A stretch of 64,000 bases of DNA, from contig JBGAHO010000010.1 in assembly GCA_044226195.1 (NCBI GenBank), forward strand, positions 28,836 through 92,835, given 5' to 3'. The position numbers and the translations under genes were made by a program. Below the pieces are notes generated by a model. That model saw only the letters and a list, made by a program, of their open reading frames with translations. It was not told where the DNA came from and searched no databases. Positions 8,571 to 16,588 of the stretch are shown piece by piece; within the stretch, counting starts at the first letter, position 1, and each line of letters starts with the position of its first letter. Source of the DNA: RPQJ01 sp044226195. GTDB taxonomy: Bacteria > Pseudomonadota > Gammaproteobacteria > Steroidobacterales > Steroidobacteraceae.

Positions 8571-9485
8571 ATGGCGCTCACGGTCTGCGTCCTCGGCGGA
8601 ACGGGGTTCATCGGCCGCGAGATCGTTGCCCGGCTCGCGGGCGACGGTCACTCGGTTCGCGTGCTCACCCGGGATCCGCGTGGCCATCGTGACGTGCGGG
8701 TCCTGCCGTCCGTCCGCCTGGTGCGCGCGGACGTGTACGATCCGTCGACCCTCGAGCGCGAATTCGCCGGCTGCGACGTGGTCATCAACCTGGTCGGCAT
8801 CCTGAACGAACGCCGGCTCGGCAACGGCAGTCGCGAGTTCCAGCGCGTGCACACCGAGCTCACGATCCAGGTGGCCCAGGCGTGCCGCGCGGCCGGCGTG
8901 AAGCGCTACCTGCACATGAGCGGCCTGAAGGCGGACGCGCAGCACGGGCCCAGCCACTACCTGCGGACCAAGGGCGCCGCCGAGGATTACCTGCGTCGCG
9001 AGCATGCGGCGGGCCGACCGGAGTTCGTGATCTTCCAGCCGTCGGTCGTGTTCGGCCCGCACGACCAGTTCGTCAACAAGTTCGCCACGATCCTGCGACT
9101 GACGCCGTTCCTGCCGCTGGCCTGCGCGCAGGCGAAATTCGCACCGGTGTACGTGGGCGACGTGGCGGATGCGTTCGTGGCCTGCCTCGAGCGACGGGAT
9201 GTCGCCGGCCGCAGCTTCCAGTTGTACGGTCCCGAGACACTCAGCCTCGGCGACATCGTGCGACTGACGGCGCGCACCCTCGGCCTGCGTCGGGTGGTCA
9301 TTCCGCTGCCGCGCGCGGTCGCGCGCTGGCAGGCCGCGCTCATGGATTACGTGCCCGGCAAGCCGTTCTCGACCGACAACTTCAATTCGGCGTCACAGGA
9401 TTCCGTGGGCGATCGCGACGGGCTCGCCGAACTCGGCCTGCCCCGCACGCCCTTCGCCGCCACCATCGCCACCTATCTGAAATAG
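8571..9485 (+). CDS. NDUFA9-like NAD(P)-binding epimerase/SDR protein
   Basis: Atypical extended SDR of the group related to the complex I accessory subunit NDUFA9, 304 residues. The Rossmann motif GGTGFIG is at residues 7-13 and a YLRTK (YxxxK) motif lies near residue 130. The late segment on PLPRAVARWQAALMDYVPGKPFSTDN is typical of the bacterial quinone-linked or complex-I-linked NAD-dependent epimerases. The substrate cannot be read. The gene starts 7 bases after the protease stop, so they may be co-transcribed. Its stop lies inside the palindrome at 9481-9515. Confidence 0.85.
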   Translation: MALTVCVLGGTGFIGREIVARLAGDGHSVRVLTRDPRGHRDVRVLPSVRLVRADVYDPSTLEREFAGCDVVINLVGILNERRLGNGSREFQRVHTELTIQVAQACRAAGVKRYLHMSGLKADAQHGPSHYLRTKGAAEDYLRREHAAGRPEFVIFQPSVVFGPHDQFVNKFATILRLTPFLPLACAQAKFAPVYVGDVADAFVACLERRDVAGRSFQLYGPETLSLGDIVRLTARTLGLRRVVIPLPRAVARWQAALMDYVPGKPFSTDNFNSASQDSVGDRDGLAELGLPRTPFAATIATYLK

Positions 9486-9515
9486 GGGACATTCCTCTAT
9501 TTTCTGTCCCCTATT
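9481..9515. repeat. Perfect 11-bp inverted repeat holding both convergent stop codons
   Basis: AATAGGGGACA (9481-9491) and TGTCCCCTATT (9505-9515) are exact reverse complements with a 13-base AT-rich loop. The TAG of the SDR gene (9483-9485) and the TAG of the minus-strand peptidase (9511-9513) lie in opposite arms. It probably acts as a bidirectional terminator. GGGGACA...TGTCCCC palindromes also resemble dispersed REP-type elements of Proteobacteria, so it could be one copy of such a family. Confidence 0.8.
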
Positions 9516-10557
9516 TTCCGCAGAGGTCGGTGTGACGCTGGCCCGCGGGCAGCGTACGCAAGGCAGCCGCGCGCTCGTAGAACGCCGGCAGCGAGCCCGC
9601 GTCGTCGAGCATCCGCCGCAGCCCGGGCACGCAGTCCATGTAGGTGGCGATCGACGCCAGGTGCGCGTTGTTGAGCGACCGCGCGAACCAGCCGTCGTAC
9701 CCGGCATAACCGCCCCAGCGCGCGCGCAACTGCGCGTACTCGAACTTCAGGCGCCCGAATTCGCGCTGCTTCTCGATGCGCAGCGTCTCGACGGGTTGCC
9801 CGGAGGCATAGAGCCTCGCCAGCCGCGACCGCGTCGTCCGCAGCAACGCCGCAAACTCCGCCTCGCGCCCGGCCGCACGCTGGTAGGCCTCGAGTTCCGC
9901 CGCCTGGCCCCGGGCAGTCAGCCAGCGCCGCACGCCCTCGTCCTCCACGACGGTCGCGAACGCCTCGTTGAACTCGCTGTCACCCTCGAAGTAGAGCCGC
10001 TCATGCGCGAGCTCGTGAAAAATCGTGCCGACGAAGCGCGACTCGCGCCAGCCGAACATGGTGCTGAACAGCGGGTCCGGCAGGTGGCCGAGGGTGGAAT
10101 ACGTCGGCACGCCGCCGACCGCGACGTCGTCGCCGCGCATCGACAGCTTGAGCGCGAGGTCGCGCGCGCGCCGCTCCTCGAAGTAGCCGCGATACGCGAC
10201 GCAGCCCGCCACCGGAAAGCACCAGCGCCTCGGCGCCACCGAGAATTCCGGCGTCGCCACCACGTTCCAGACGGCGTACGGCCGACCGAGGTCGGCGTAC
10301 TTGCGGTAGCTGCGGCCGTCCGGCAGGCCGAGGTCCTGGATCGCGAAGTCGCGGGCCTGCTGCGCCAGTTCGAGGCGGCCCCGGGTCTGCGCGTCGGTCT
10401 TCGGGTCGGCCAGCACGGCGGGAATCGGACGACTCTTCGACATCACCCCGAGCTGGCCGCGGGCGGCCTGCAGCACGTAGCAGCCCGAGAGCGACAGCAG
10501 GGCGAGCGCGATGCACGCGAGGCGCGCCTGCCGGGAAATCGCTACGATTCGTTCCAT
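9511..10557 (-). CDS. Predicted zinc aminopeptidase lipoprotein
   Basis: Putative lipoprotein metallopeptidase (COG4324-type predicted aminopeptidase), 348 residues. A lipobox LSGC ends at Cys26, so the mature protein should be lipid-anchored outside the inner membrane. The zinc motif HELAH is at residues 181-185, followed by EFNEAFA, which supplies the third ligand. The ATG at 10557 shares the palindrome CCATGG with the cca ATG on the other strand, so the genes start back-to-back with no intergenic space. No internal start would keep the signal peptide. Confidence 0.85.
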   Translation of the reverse strand: MERIVAISRQARLACIALALLSLSGCYVLQAARGQLGVMSKSRPIPAVLADPKTDAQTRGRLELAQQARDFAIQDLGLPDGRSYRKYADLGRPYAVWNVVATPEFSVAPRRWCFPVAGCVAYRGYFEERRARDLALKLSMRGDDVAVGGVPTYSTLGHLPDPLFSTMFGWRESRFVGTIFHELAHERLYFEGDSEFNEAFATVVEDEGVRRWLTARGQAAELEAYQRAAGREAEFAALLRTTRSRLARLYASGQPVETLRIEKQREFGRLKFEYAQLRARWGGYAGYDGWFARSLNNAHLASIATYMDCVPGLRRMLDDAGSLPAFYERAAALRTLPAGQRHTDLCGK

Positions 10558-11779
10558 GGACGTCTACCTCGTCGGCGGAGCGGTGCGCGACCGGCTGCTC
10601 GGCCTGCCCGTCAAAGAGCGCGATTACGTGGTGGTCGGCGCCGTGCCCGACGACCTCATGGCCGAGGGCTTCCGGCCGGTCGGCAAGGACTTCCCCGTCT
10701 TCCTGCATCCGCAGACCGGCGAACAGTACGCGCTCGCCCGAACCGAAAGAAAGACCGGGCCGGGGTACTACGGATTCGCCACGCGCTTCTCCCCCGACGT
10801 GACGCTCGAGGAAGACCTGCTGCGCCGCGACCTCACGATCAACGCGATGGCCGAACGCGCGGACGGCACGGTCGTGGATCCCTACGGCGGTCGCCGCGAC
10901 CTCGAGGCGCGGCAACTGCGCCACGTCTCGCCGGCCTTCGTCGAGGACCCGCTGCGCGTCCTGCGCGTCGCCCGCTTCGCCGCCCGGTACGCCCCGCTCG
11001 GGTTCCACGTCGCCGGGGAGACACTCGACCTGATGTCCCGGATCGCCCGGTCGGGCGAACTGGGTGCACTGGTGCCCGAGCGGGTGTGGGTCGAGACGGA
11101 GCGGGCGCTCGGCGAAGACACGCCGACCGTCTATATCGAGGTCCTGCGGGCCTGCGGCGCACTTGCCGCGCTGTTCCCGGAAATCGACGCGCTGTTCGGC
11201 GTGCCGCAACCGCCGCAATGGCATCCCGAGGTCGACACCGGGGTGCACACGCTGCAGGTGCTCGAGGTCGCGGCCGAACTGTCGCTCGAGACGACCGTCC
11301 GTTTCGCCGCGCTGGTCCACGACGTCGGCAAGGGCCTCACGCCCCGCGACCAGTGGCCGCGCCACCTCGGCCACGAAGCCGCCGGGGCGCGCCTGATCGA
11401 GACCCTGTGCGAGCGACTCAAGGTGCCGACGGAGCACCGTGAACTCGCCGTGCTCGTCGCCCGCCATCACGCGCGTGTGCATCGCGTCGCGGAGCAGCGT
11501 CCCGGCACCGTGCTGGAATTGCTCGAGATGACGGACGCGTTCCGGCGTGGCGAACGCTTCCAGCGCTTCCTGCTGGCCTGCGAGGCGGATGCCCGGGGAC
11601 GCGGCCCGGAACTGCGGCGCGCACCGTATCCGCAGTCGGCGCAACTGCGCAGCGCGCTGGCCGCCGCCGCCGCGGTGCGACTGCCGCCCGAGGTGCTCGC
11701 CCGCGACAAGGGTCCGATCATCGCCGAGCGCCTGCGGGCCGCGCGCATCGAGGCCATCCGCTCGCTCGCGGTCGCCTGA
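10556..11779 (+). CDS. cca: Multifunctional CCA tRNA nucleotidyltransferase/phosphohydrolase
   Basis: Adds or repairs the 3' CCA of tRNAs. At 407 residues it is close to the E. coli enzyme (about 412) and, like it, has an HD domain. The start is set by the conserved N-terminus MDVYLVGGAVRDRLLG at ATG 10556. The catalytic head has GGAVRD (residues 7-12) and the RRDLTINAMA motif; the HD domain (HDVGKG) comes near residue 256, with EXXR-type segments in between. An upstream in-frame ATG at 10511 would add 15 unrelated residues and is rejected. Confidence 0.96.
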   Translation: MDVYLVGGAVRDRLLGLPVKERDYVVVGAVPDDLMAEGFRPVGKDFPVFLHPQTGEQYALARTERKTGPGYYGFATRFSPDVTLEEDLLRRDLTINAMAERADGTVVDPYGGRRDLEARQLRHVSPAFVEDPLRVLRVARFAARYAPLGFHVAGETLDLMSRIARSGELGALVPERVWVETERALGEDTPTVYIEVLRACGALAALFPEIDALFGVPQPPQWHPEVDTGVHTLQVLEVAAELSLETTVRFAALVHDVGKGLTPRDQWPRHLGHEAAGARLIETLCERLKVPTEHRELAVLVARHHARVHRVAEQRPGTVLELLEMTDAFRRGERFQRFLLACEADARGRGPELRRAPYPQSAQLRSALAAAAAVRLPPEVLARDKGPIIAERLRAARIEAIRSLAVA

Positions 11780-11791
11780 GGCGAACCTCGC

Positions 11792-12970
11792 CTACAGCAG
11801 GTGGCGCAGGTCGCGGGTCGCGAAGCCCCGCAGGTCGCCGTCGTAGTCGCGCGCGAGCGCGAGCACCTTGAAGCGCTCGCCCATCTCGCCCGGCAGGGTG
11901 AGCACCATCACCTGCCGCGACACGTTGACGCGCTCGACCACGTCGAGGTCACTCACGTCCGCGACGAAGTCCGCGATGCCGCAGCCGATCAGGAACTGCG
12001 CCTGCGTGGTGTAGCCGGCGACGTCGAGTCCGGCGGCCTGCGCAGCTTCGGCCACCGCGGTGAAATCGACCCAGGCCGTGATGTCCTGCAGGCCGAGCCG
12101 CGTGTAAGGATCGTCGTGGAAGCGGTGGCGGAAGTGGCACATCAGCGTGCCCATGCAGCGCTCCGCCGCGTAGTACTCGCGCCGCGGCAGGCCGTAGTCG
12201 ATGAACAGCTGCACGCCGCGGCGCTGTACGGCGGCAATCGATGCGAGCCACGCCGTCAGCCCGACGTTGATCTCCGACACGTAGCCGTCCGGCAGGGGCG
12301 CGCCGAGTTCCGCCTCGAGCGCACGGACGCGATCGCGTAGTGGCTGCGCCGCCCGCGCGGGCGCCGGCTCGAATCTTCCGAACTGCCACGCGACGCCGAC
12401 CGCATCGACCTCGCCACCCCGGATCGCGAAGCGTTCGACCGGCAGCGCGTCGAGCACCTCGTTGGCGAGCGTCACGCCGTCGAACGGCTCGGGCAGGCGA
12501 TCGAGCCACTCCACGCGCCCGAGCAGGTGCGGCACGTCACGGGCGAGCGTCGCACGCTGCCGCTCACGCAGGTCGGCGCTGACGTCGAGGATGCGATAGC
12601 GCGCAGGCAGCGCGCCGAGTCGCTCGAGCTCCCCGAGGACGCCGGCCGCCATCACGCCGGAGCCCGCACCGAGCTCGAGGATGTCGCCGCCGCCGAGGTG
12701 ACCGAGCACCTGCGCGCACTGCCGCGCGAGGCAGCGCGAGAACACCGGCGCGACCTCAGGGGCCGTGACGAAGTCGCCGGCCGCGCCGAGCTTGCGCGCG
12801 CCGGCGCTGTAGTAGCCGAGGCCCGGCTCGTAGAGCGCCGCTTCCATGTAACGTGCGAATGGAATCCAGCCACCCTGGGTGCGAATGATTTCGCGCAGCC
12901 GTTCCGCGAGCCGCTCGCTGTGGGCGGCTTCCTCCGGCGTGAGCTCGGGCAGGTCGAGCGCCGCGCTCAC
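11792..12970 (-). CDS. MidA/NDUFAF7-family SAM-dependent methyltransferase (DUF185)
   Basis: Class I SAM methyltransferase of the DUF185 family; the mitochondrial member NDUFAF7/MidA methylates a complex I arginine, but the bacterial substrate is not established. The GTG start at 12970 gives 392 residues. Motifs include ARYMEAALYEPGLGYYSAG near the N-terminus, the SAM loop ILELGAGSGVMA, and LANEVLDALPVERF. An upstream extension to 13081 is possible but would overlap folM antisense and has low-quality sequence. The gene converges on cca with a 12-base gap. Confidence 0.88.
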   Translation of the reverse strand: MSAALDLPELTPEEAAHSERLAERLREIIRTQGGWIPFARYMEAALYEPGLGYYSAGARKLGAAGDFVTAPEVAPVFSRCLARQCAQVLGHLGGGDILELGAGSGVMAAGVLGELERLGALPARYRILDVSADLRERQRATLARDVPHLLGRVEWLDRLPEPFDGVTLANEVLDALPVERFAIRGGEVDAVGVAWQFGRFEPAPARAAQPLRDRVRALEAELGAPLPDGYVSEINVGLTAWLASIAAVQRRGVQLFIDYGLPRREYYAAERCMGTLMCHFRHRFHDDPYTRLGLQDITAWVDFTAVAEAAQAAGLDVAGYTTQAQFLIGCGIADFVADVSDLDVVERVNVSRQVMVLTLPGEMGERFKVLALARDYDGDLRGFATRDLRHLL

Positions 12971-13062
12971 GCGACGAATCCTCCCCGGGCGACACGACGA
13001 ACGGGCTCCGGTATCGTGCGGACACACGCCCGCGCGCCACGGCGGGCCGCGACAGGCAGGAC

Positions 13063-13809
13063 ATGGCAGGCGAACAGGCACTCCACGGACGCGTCGTCCT
13101 CATCACGGGCGGCGCCAAGCGACTCGGCGCAGCGACGGTGCGCGTGCTGCATGCCGCAGGTGCGTCGATCGTCGTGCACTACCACCAGTCGCGCGAGGCC
13201 GCCGAGCAGCTCGTGGCCGAGCTGAACGCGCAGCGCGCCGGCTCGGCGCAGGCCGTGGGCGCGAACCTGCTCGACACGGATGCCCTGCCCGCCCTGGTGG
13301 CGGCCGCGCTCGAGCGCTACGGCCGGCTCGACGTCCTCGTGAACAACGCCTCGAGCTTCTACCCGACGCCGGTCGGCGAGATCACCGCCGCACAGTTCGA
13401 CGACCTGATCGGCACCAACCTGCGCGCCCCGCTCTTCCTCGCGCAGGCCGCGGCGCCGGCGCTGCGCGCGACCCAGGGACTCGTGATCAACATGGCGGAC
13501 ATCCACGGCCAGCGCCCGCTCAAGGACTACCCCGTATACAGCGCCGCGAAGGCGGCGCTCGTGATGCTCACGCGCTCGCTCGCGCGCGAACTCGGCCCCG
13601 AAGTCCGCGTCAACGCGATCGCCCCGGGACCCGTGCTGTGGCCGGAACAGCCGCTCGACGACGCGCTCAAGGCCGAGATCGTCGGCAAGACCGCGCTCAA
13701 GCGCAGCGGCTCGCCGGACGACATCGCACGCACCGCGCTCTTCCTCGCCACCTCGGCGCCGTTCATCACCGGCCAGGTGATCGCGGTCGACGGAGGCCGC
13801 AGCGCCTGA
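13063..13809 (+). CDS. folM: Pteridine reductase / dihydromonapterin reductase-like SDR
   Basis: SDR oxidoreductase reducing pterins (dihydromonapterin or dihydrofolate) with NADPH, 248 residues. TGGAKRLG, HYHQS, NNASSFYPTPVGEIT and the Tyr-x3-Lys in YPVYSAAKAA match the pteridine-reductase subfamily, as does PGPVLWPE near residue 188. Its location beside folK and folB supports a role in pterin metabolism. It is transcribed away from midA across a 92-base divergent promoter region. Confidence 0.88.
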   Translation: MAGEQALHGRVVLITGGAKRLGAATVRVLHAAGASIVVHYHQSREAAEQLVAELNAQRAGSAQAVGANLLDTDALPALVAAALERYGRLDVLVNNASSFYPTPVGEITAAQFDDLIGTNLRAPLFLAQAAAPALRATQGLVINMADIHGQRPLKDYPVYSAAKAALVMLTRSLARELGPEVRVNAIAPGPVLWPEQPLDDALKAEIVGKTALKRSGSPDDIARTALFLATSAPFITGQVIAVDGGRSA

Positions 13810-13847
13810 GGGACGCGGCCGGCGCGCCATGCGTCGGGTGCCCATCG

Positions 13848-14351
13848 TCAGTTGCCCGACGGCCGCCAGTCGAGATCGACCGGCGTCATCGCGTGAGCGT
13901 CGCGGTCGAAGCGCTGCCACAGCTCACCCAGCGTCGCGCCGAGCGTCGGGTGCGGGAACGCCGGCGCGAGTTCGGCGGCCGGTCCGAGCATGTAGGGCCG
14001 GCGCACCAGGTCGGGTCGCGGCAGGCGCAGGCCGGGGCGATCGCAGACGAGATTGCCGTACAGCAGGATGTCGAGGTCCATCGCGCGCGGGGCCCACTTC
14101 GGCGCGTCGCGCTCGCGCCCGCAGGCCGCCTCCGCCGCATGCAGTTGCGCGATCACCGCGTCGACGCCGAGGTCCGTGTCGAAGGCGATCACGAGATTGA
14201 TGAAATCGTCGCCCTCGAAGCCCACGGCTGCGTTGCGGTAGGCCCGCGAGCAGCGCAGCGGATGGAAGTGCGCGTGCAGGACGTCGAGGGCCCGGCGCAG
14301 GTTCGCCACCGGCGCGACGTTGCTGCCGGCCGCGACGAAGACCGCGGTCAC
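13848..14351 (-). CDS. folK: 2-amino-4-hydroxy-6-hydroxymethyldihydropteridine pyrophosphokinase
   Basis: Transfers pyrophosphate from ATP to hydroxymethyldihydropterin in folate synthesis. The GTG at 14351 overlaps the folB stop (GTGA) and gives 167 residues, normal for HPPK. FVAAGSN at the N-terminus, WAPRAMDLDILLYG (the metal-binding DxD region) and PHP near the C-terminus are diagnostic. It is co-translated with folB. Confidence 0.95.
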   Translation of the reverse strand: MTAVFVAAGSNVAPVANLRRALDVLHAHFHPLRCSRAYRNAAVGFEGDDFINLVIAFDTDLGVDAVIAQLHAAEAACGRERDAPKWAPRAMDLDILLYGNLVCDRPGLRLPRPDLVRRPYMLGPAAELAPAFPHPTLGATLGELWQRFDRDAHAMTPVDLDWRPSGN

Positions 14352-14728
14352 CGCGATGCGCCGGTGTCGGCGAAATCCGCGCGGCGACGCTCGATGAGGA
14401 TGCCGACGTCGCGCGAGCCGCGGATCGCGCCCTGCTTGTTCAGCCGCACGCGCACCCACGGCACGTCGAACTCGGTGACGATGATGCGGGCGATCTGCTC
14501 CGTCAGCGTCTCGACCAGCTGGAACTCGGACTCGCTGACGAAGCCGAGCACGCGCTTCGACACCTTCTTGTAGTCGAGCGTGTCGTCGATGTGGTCGCTC
14601 GCCGCCGCCTTGCGGATGTCCGCGCCCATCTCGAGGTCGATGACGACCTTCTGGCGGACCTTACGCTCCCAGTCCCAGATGCCGATGATGCATTCGGTCG
14701 TGAGACCGGTGAGGAAGATGATGTCCAT
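14348..14728 (-). CDS. folB: Dihydroneopterin aldolase
   Basis: Cleaves or epimerises dihydroneopterin in folate synthesis. 126 residues. The family opening MDIIFLTGLTTECIIGIWDWE has the catalytic Glu region, and the core segment (LDYKKVSKRV, ETLTEQIARIIV) and the late VRVRLNKQGAI fit FolB. The gene lies between tsaD (21 bases upstream) and folK (overlap), suggesting a tsaD-folB-folK operon. Confidence 0.95.
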   Translation of the reverse strand: MDIIFLTGLTTECIIGIWDWERKVRQKVVIDLEMGADIRKAAASDHIDDTLDYKKVSKRVLGFVSESEFQLVETLTEQIARIIVTEFDVPWVRVRLNKQGAIRGSRDVGILIERRRADFADTGASR

Positions 14729-14749
14729 GCGGGGTGCAGCGGTGCCAGG

Positions 14750-15778
14750 TCAGTTGGGGGATGCGGCCGGCGGCGTGAGTTCCGGCATCGGCCAGCGCGC
14801 GCGGACCCGGATGCCGAGGTCGTCGGCTTGCCCGGCCGCGAGTCGCAGGTGCCCGAGCAGCGCGATCATCGCGGCGTTGTCCGTGCAGAACTCCGCGCGA
14901 GGGTAAACGACTCGCACCCCGTCGCGCTCGCCCATCGCCAGCATGCGGGCGCGCAGGCGCCGGTTGGCCCCCACGCCCCCGGCGATCACGAGGGTGCCGG
15001 CCCCCGTCTGCTCCAGGGCCCGCCGGCACTTGATCACCAGCGTGTCGACCACCGCTTCCTCGAAGCCGCGCGCGGCATCCGCACGGGCCTGCGCGTCGAG
15101 CTCGCCGTGGTCGCGCAGGGCAACGACCACCGCCGTCTTCAGGCCGCTGAAGCTGAAATCGAGGCCGGGGCGCTCGGTGAGCGGGCGCGGGAAGCGGAAG
15201 ACCTCCGGCCGCCCCTGCTCGGCGAGGGCCGCCAGTTGCGGCCCGCCCGGGTAGCCGAGGCCGAGCAGCTTGGCGGTCTTGTCGAAGGCCTCGCCCGCCG
15301 CGTCGTCGAGCGAGCTGCCGAGGATCTCGTACTGGCCGACGCCGTGGACGTGCGCAAGCAGGGTGTGGCCGCCCGACACCAGCAGGGCGACGAACGGGAA
15401 CGCGGGGGGATCGGCCTCGAGCAGCGGGGCCAACAGGTGGCCTTCCATGTGGTGCACCCCGACGGCCGGCACGCCCCAGGCATAGGCCAGCGAGCGGGCC
15501 ACCGAGGCCCCGACCAGCAGCGCCCCGACGAGGCCCGGCCCCGCCGTGTAGGCGACGCCGTCGACCGGTCGCCCGCCGGCCGTCTCGCCCAGCAATTTCT
15601 TCAACAGCGGCGGGAGCTTACGCAGGTGATCGCGGGACGCGAGCTCGGGCACGACGCCGCCGTAGGCCGCGTGCAGCGCGACCTGGCTGTGCAGTTCGTG
15701 GCCGAGGAGACCGCGTTCCCCGTCGTACAGGGCGACCGCCGTCTCGTCGCAGGAGGATTCGATGCCGAGTACCCGCAT
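14750..15778 (-). CDS. tsaD: tRNA N6-threonylcarbamoyladenosine synthase subunit TsaD
   Basis: Catalytic subunit of the t6A complex, which modifies A37 of ANN-decoding tRNAs. The ATG at 15778 sets the conserved start MRVLGIESSCDETA; 342 residues is normal. The metal-binding HMEGH motif lies near residues 111-115, with GLVGALLVG before it and SGGHTLL after it. The gene is divergent from rpsU across a 107-base region, the classical Gammaproteobacterial arrangement. Confidence 0.97.
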   Translation of the reverse strand: MRVLGIESSCDETAVALYDGERGLLGHELHSQVALHAAYGGVVPELASRDHLRKLPPLLKKLLGETAGGRPVDGVAYTAGPGLVGALLVGASVARSLAYAWGVPAVGVHHMEGHLLAPLLEADPPAFPFVALLVSGGHTLLAHVHGVGQYEILGSSLDDAAGEAFDKTAKLLGLGYPGGPQLAALAEQGRPEVFRFPRPLTERPGLDFSFSGLKTAVVVALRDHGELDAQARADAARGFEEAVVDTLVIKCRRALEQTGAGTLVIAGGVGANRRLRARMLAMGERDGVRVVYPRAEFCTDNAAMIALLGHLRLAAGQADDLGIRVRARWPMPELTPPAASPN

Positions 15779-15781
15779 TCT

Positions 15782-15810
15782 TTGCTTTTCCCGACCCAGC
15801 TCTCTAGAAT
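15782..15810 (+). promoter_or_regulatory. Candidate sigma-70 promoter of rpsU operon
   Basis: TTGCTT (15782-15787), a 17-base spacer and TAGAAT (15805-15810) lie about 75 bases ahead of the rpsU ATG. The -10 matches five of six consensus bases. It would drive the rpsU-yqeY-dnaG transcript. Confidence 0.6.
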
Positions 15811-15885
15811 TCGCGGTCCATTTCTCGGGTCTCGGTCGCCACGGACCGCGTCCCGGGTTTCGCCCTGACATTCGCCGAGGTTTCG

Positions 15886-16107
15886 ATGCCGAGCGTCCGC
15901 ATTCGTGAGAACGAGTATTTCGATGCCGCCCTGCGCCGCTTCAAGCGTGCCTGCGAAAAGGCGGGCGTGCTCACCGAGCTGCGCCGCCGCGAATTCTATG
16001 AGAAGCCGACGCAGGAGCGTAAGCGCAAGAAGGCCGCCGCGGTGAAGCGGCACCAGAAGCGCAACACGCGCGACTTCTCGGCCGCCCCCCGCGCCCGCAG
16101 CTTCTGA
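15886..16107 (+). CDS. rpsU: 30S ribosomal protein S21
   Basis: Small-subunit ribosomal protein S21, 73 residues and strongly basic. MPSVRIRENEYFDAALRRFKR and the RREFYEKPTQERKRKK region are diagnostic. It opens the macromolecular synthesis operon. The GAGG at 15874-15878 gives a reasonable ribosome site. Confidence 0.96.
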   Translation: MPSVRIRENEYFDAALRRFKRACEKAGVLTELRRREFYEKPTQERKRKKAAAVKRHQKRNTRDFSAAPRARSF

Positions 16108-16121
16108 GCCGGGCCGTCCCC

Positions 16122-16571
16122 GTGACGACGCTCAAGGAGCGCATCACCGAGGACATGAAGGCCGCCATGCGGGCCTCCGAGAAGGAGCGCCTGTCGACCA
16201 TCCGCATGGTGCAGGCCGCGATCAAGCAGCGTGAAGTCGACGAGCGCATCACGCTCGACGACGCCCAGGTGATCGCGGTGCTCGAGAAGATGGTCAAGCA
16301 GCGCAAGGAATCCATCGTCCAGTTCGAACAGGGCGGTCGCGCGGATCTCGCCGACAAGGAAAAGGCCGAGATCGTCCTGCTGCAGGCGTACCTGCCCGCG
16401 CAACTCTCCGACGCAGAGGTCGACGCGCTCATCCGCGACGCCATCGCCGCGACCGGCGCCGCATCCGTGAAGGACATGGGCAAGGTCATGGGCGCGGTGA
16501 AGGCGAAAGCCGCCGGCCGCGCCGACATGGGTGCCGTCAGCGCCCGCATCAAGGCCGCCCTCGGCGGCTGA
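16122..16571 (+). CDS. yqeY: GatB/YqeY-domain protein
   Basis: Small cytoplasmic protein homologous to the C-terminal domain of GatB, 149 residues from the GTG at 16122. LKERITEDMKAAMR and the tail GKVMGAVKAKAAGRADMG fit the family, which is thought to bind tRNA but whose role is not settled. Its place between rpsU and dnaG is a conserved arrangement in many Proteobacteria. Confidence 0.92.
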   Translation: MTTLKERITEDMKAAMRASEKERLSTIRMVQAAIKQREVDERITLDDAQVIAVLEKMVKQRKESIVQFEQGGRADLADKEKAEIVLLQAYLPAQLSDAEVDALIRDAIAATGAASVKDMGKVMGAVKAKAAGRADMGAVSARIKAALGG

Positions 16572-16588
16572 CGCGCCGGTCCGCCCCA

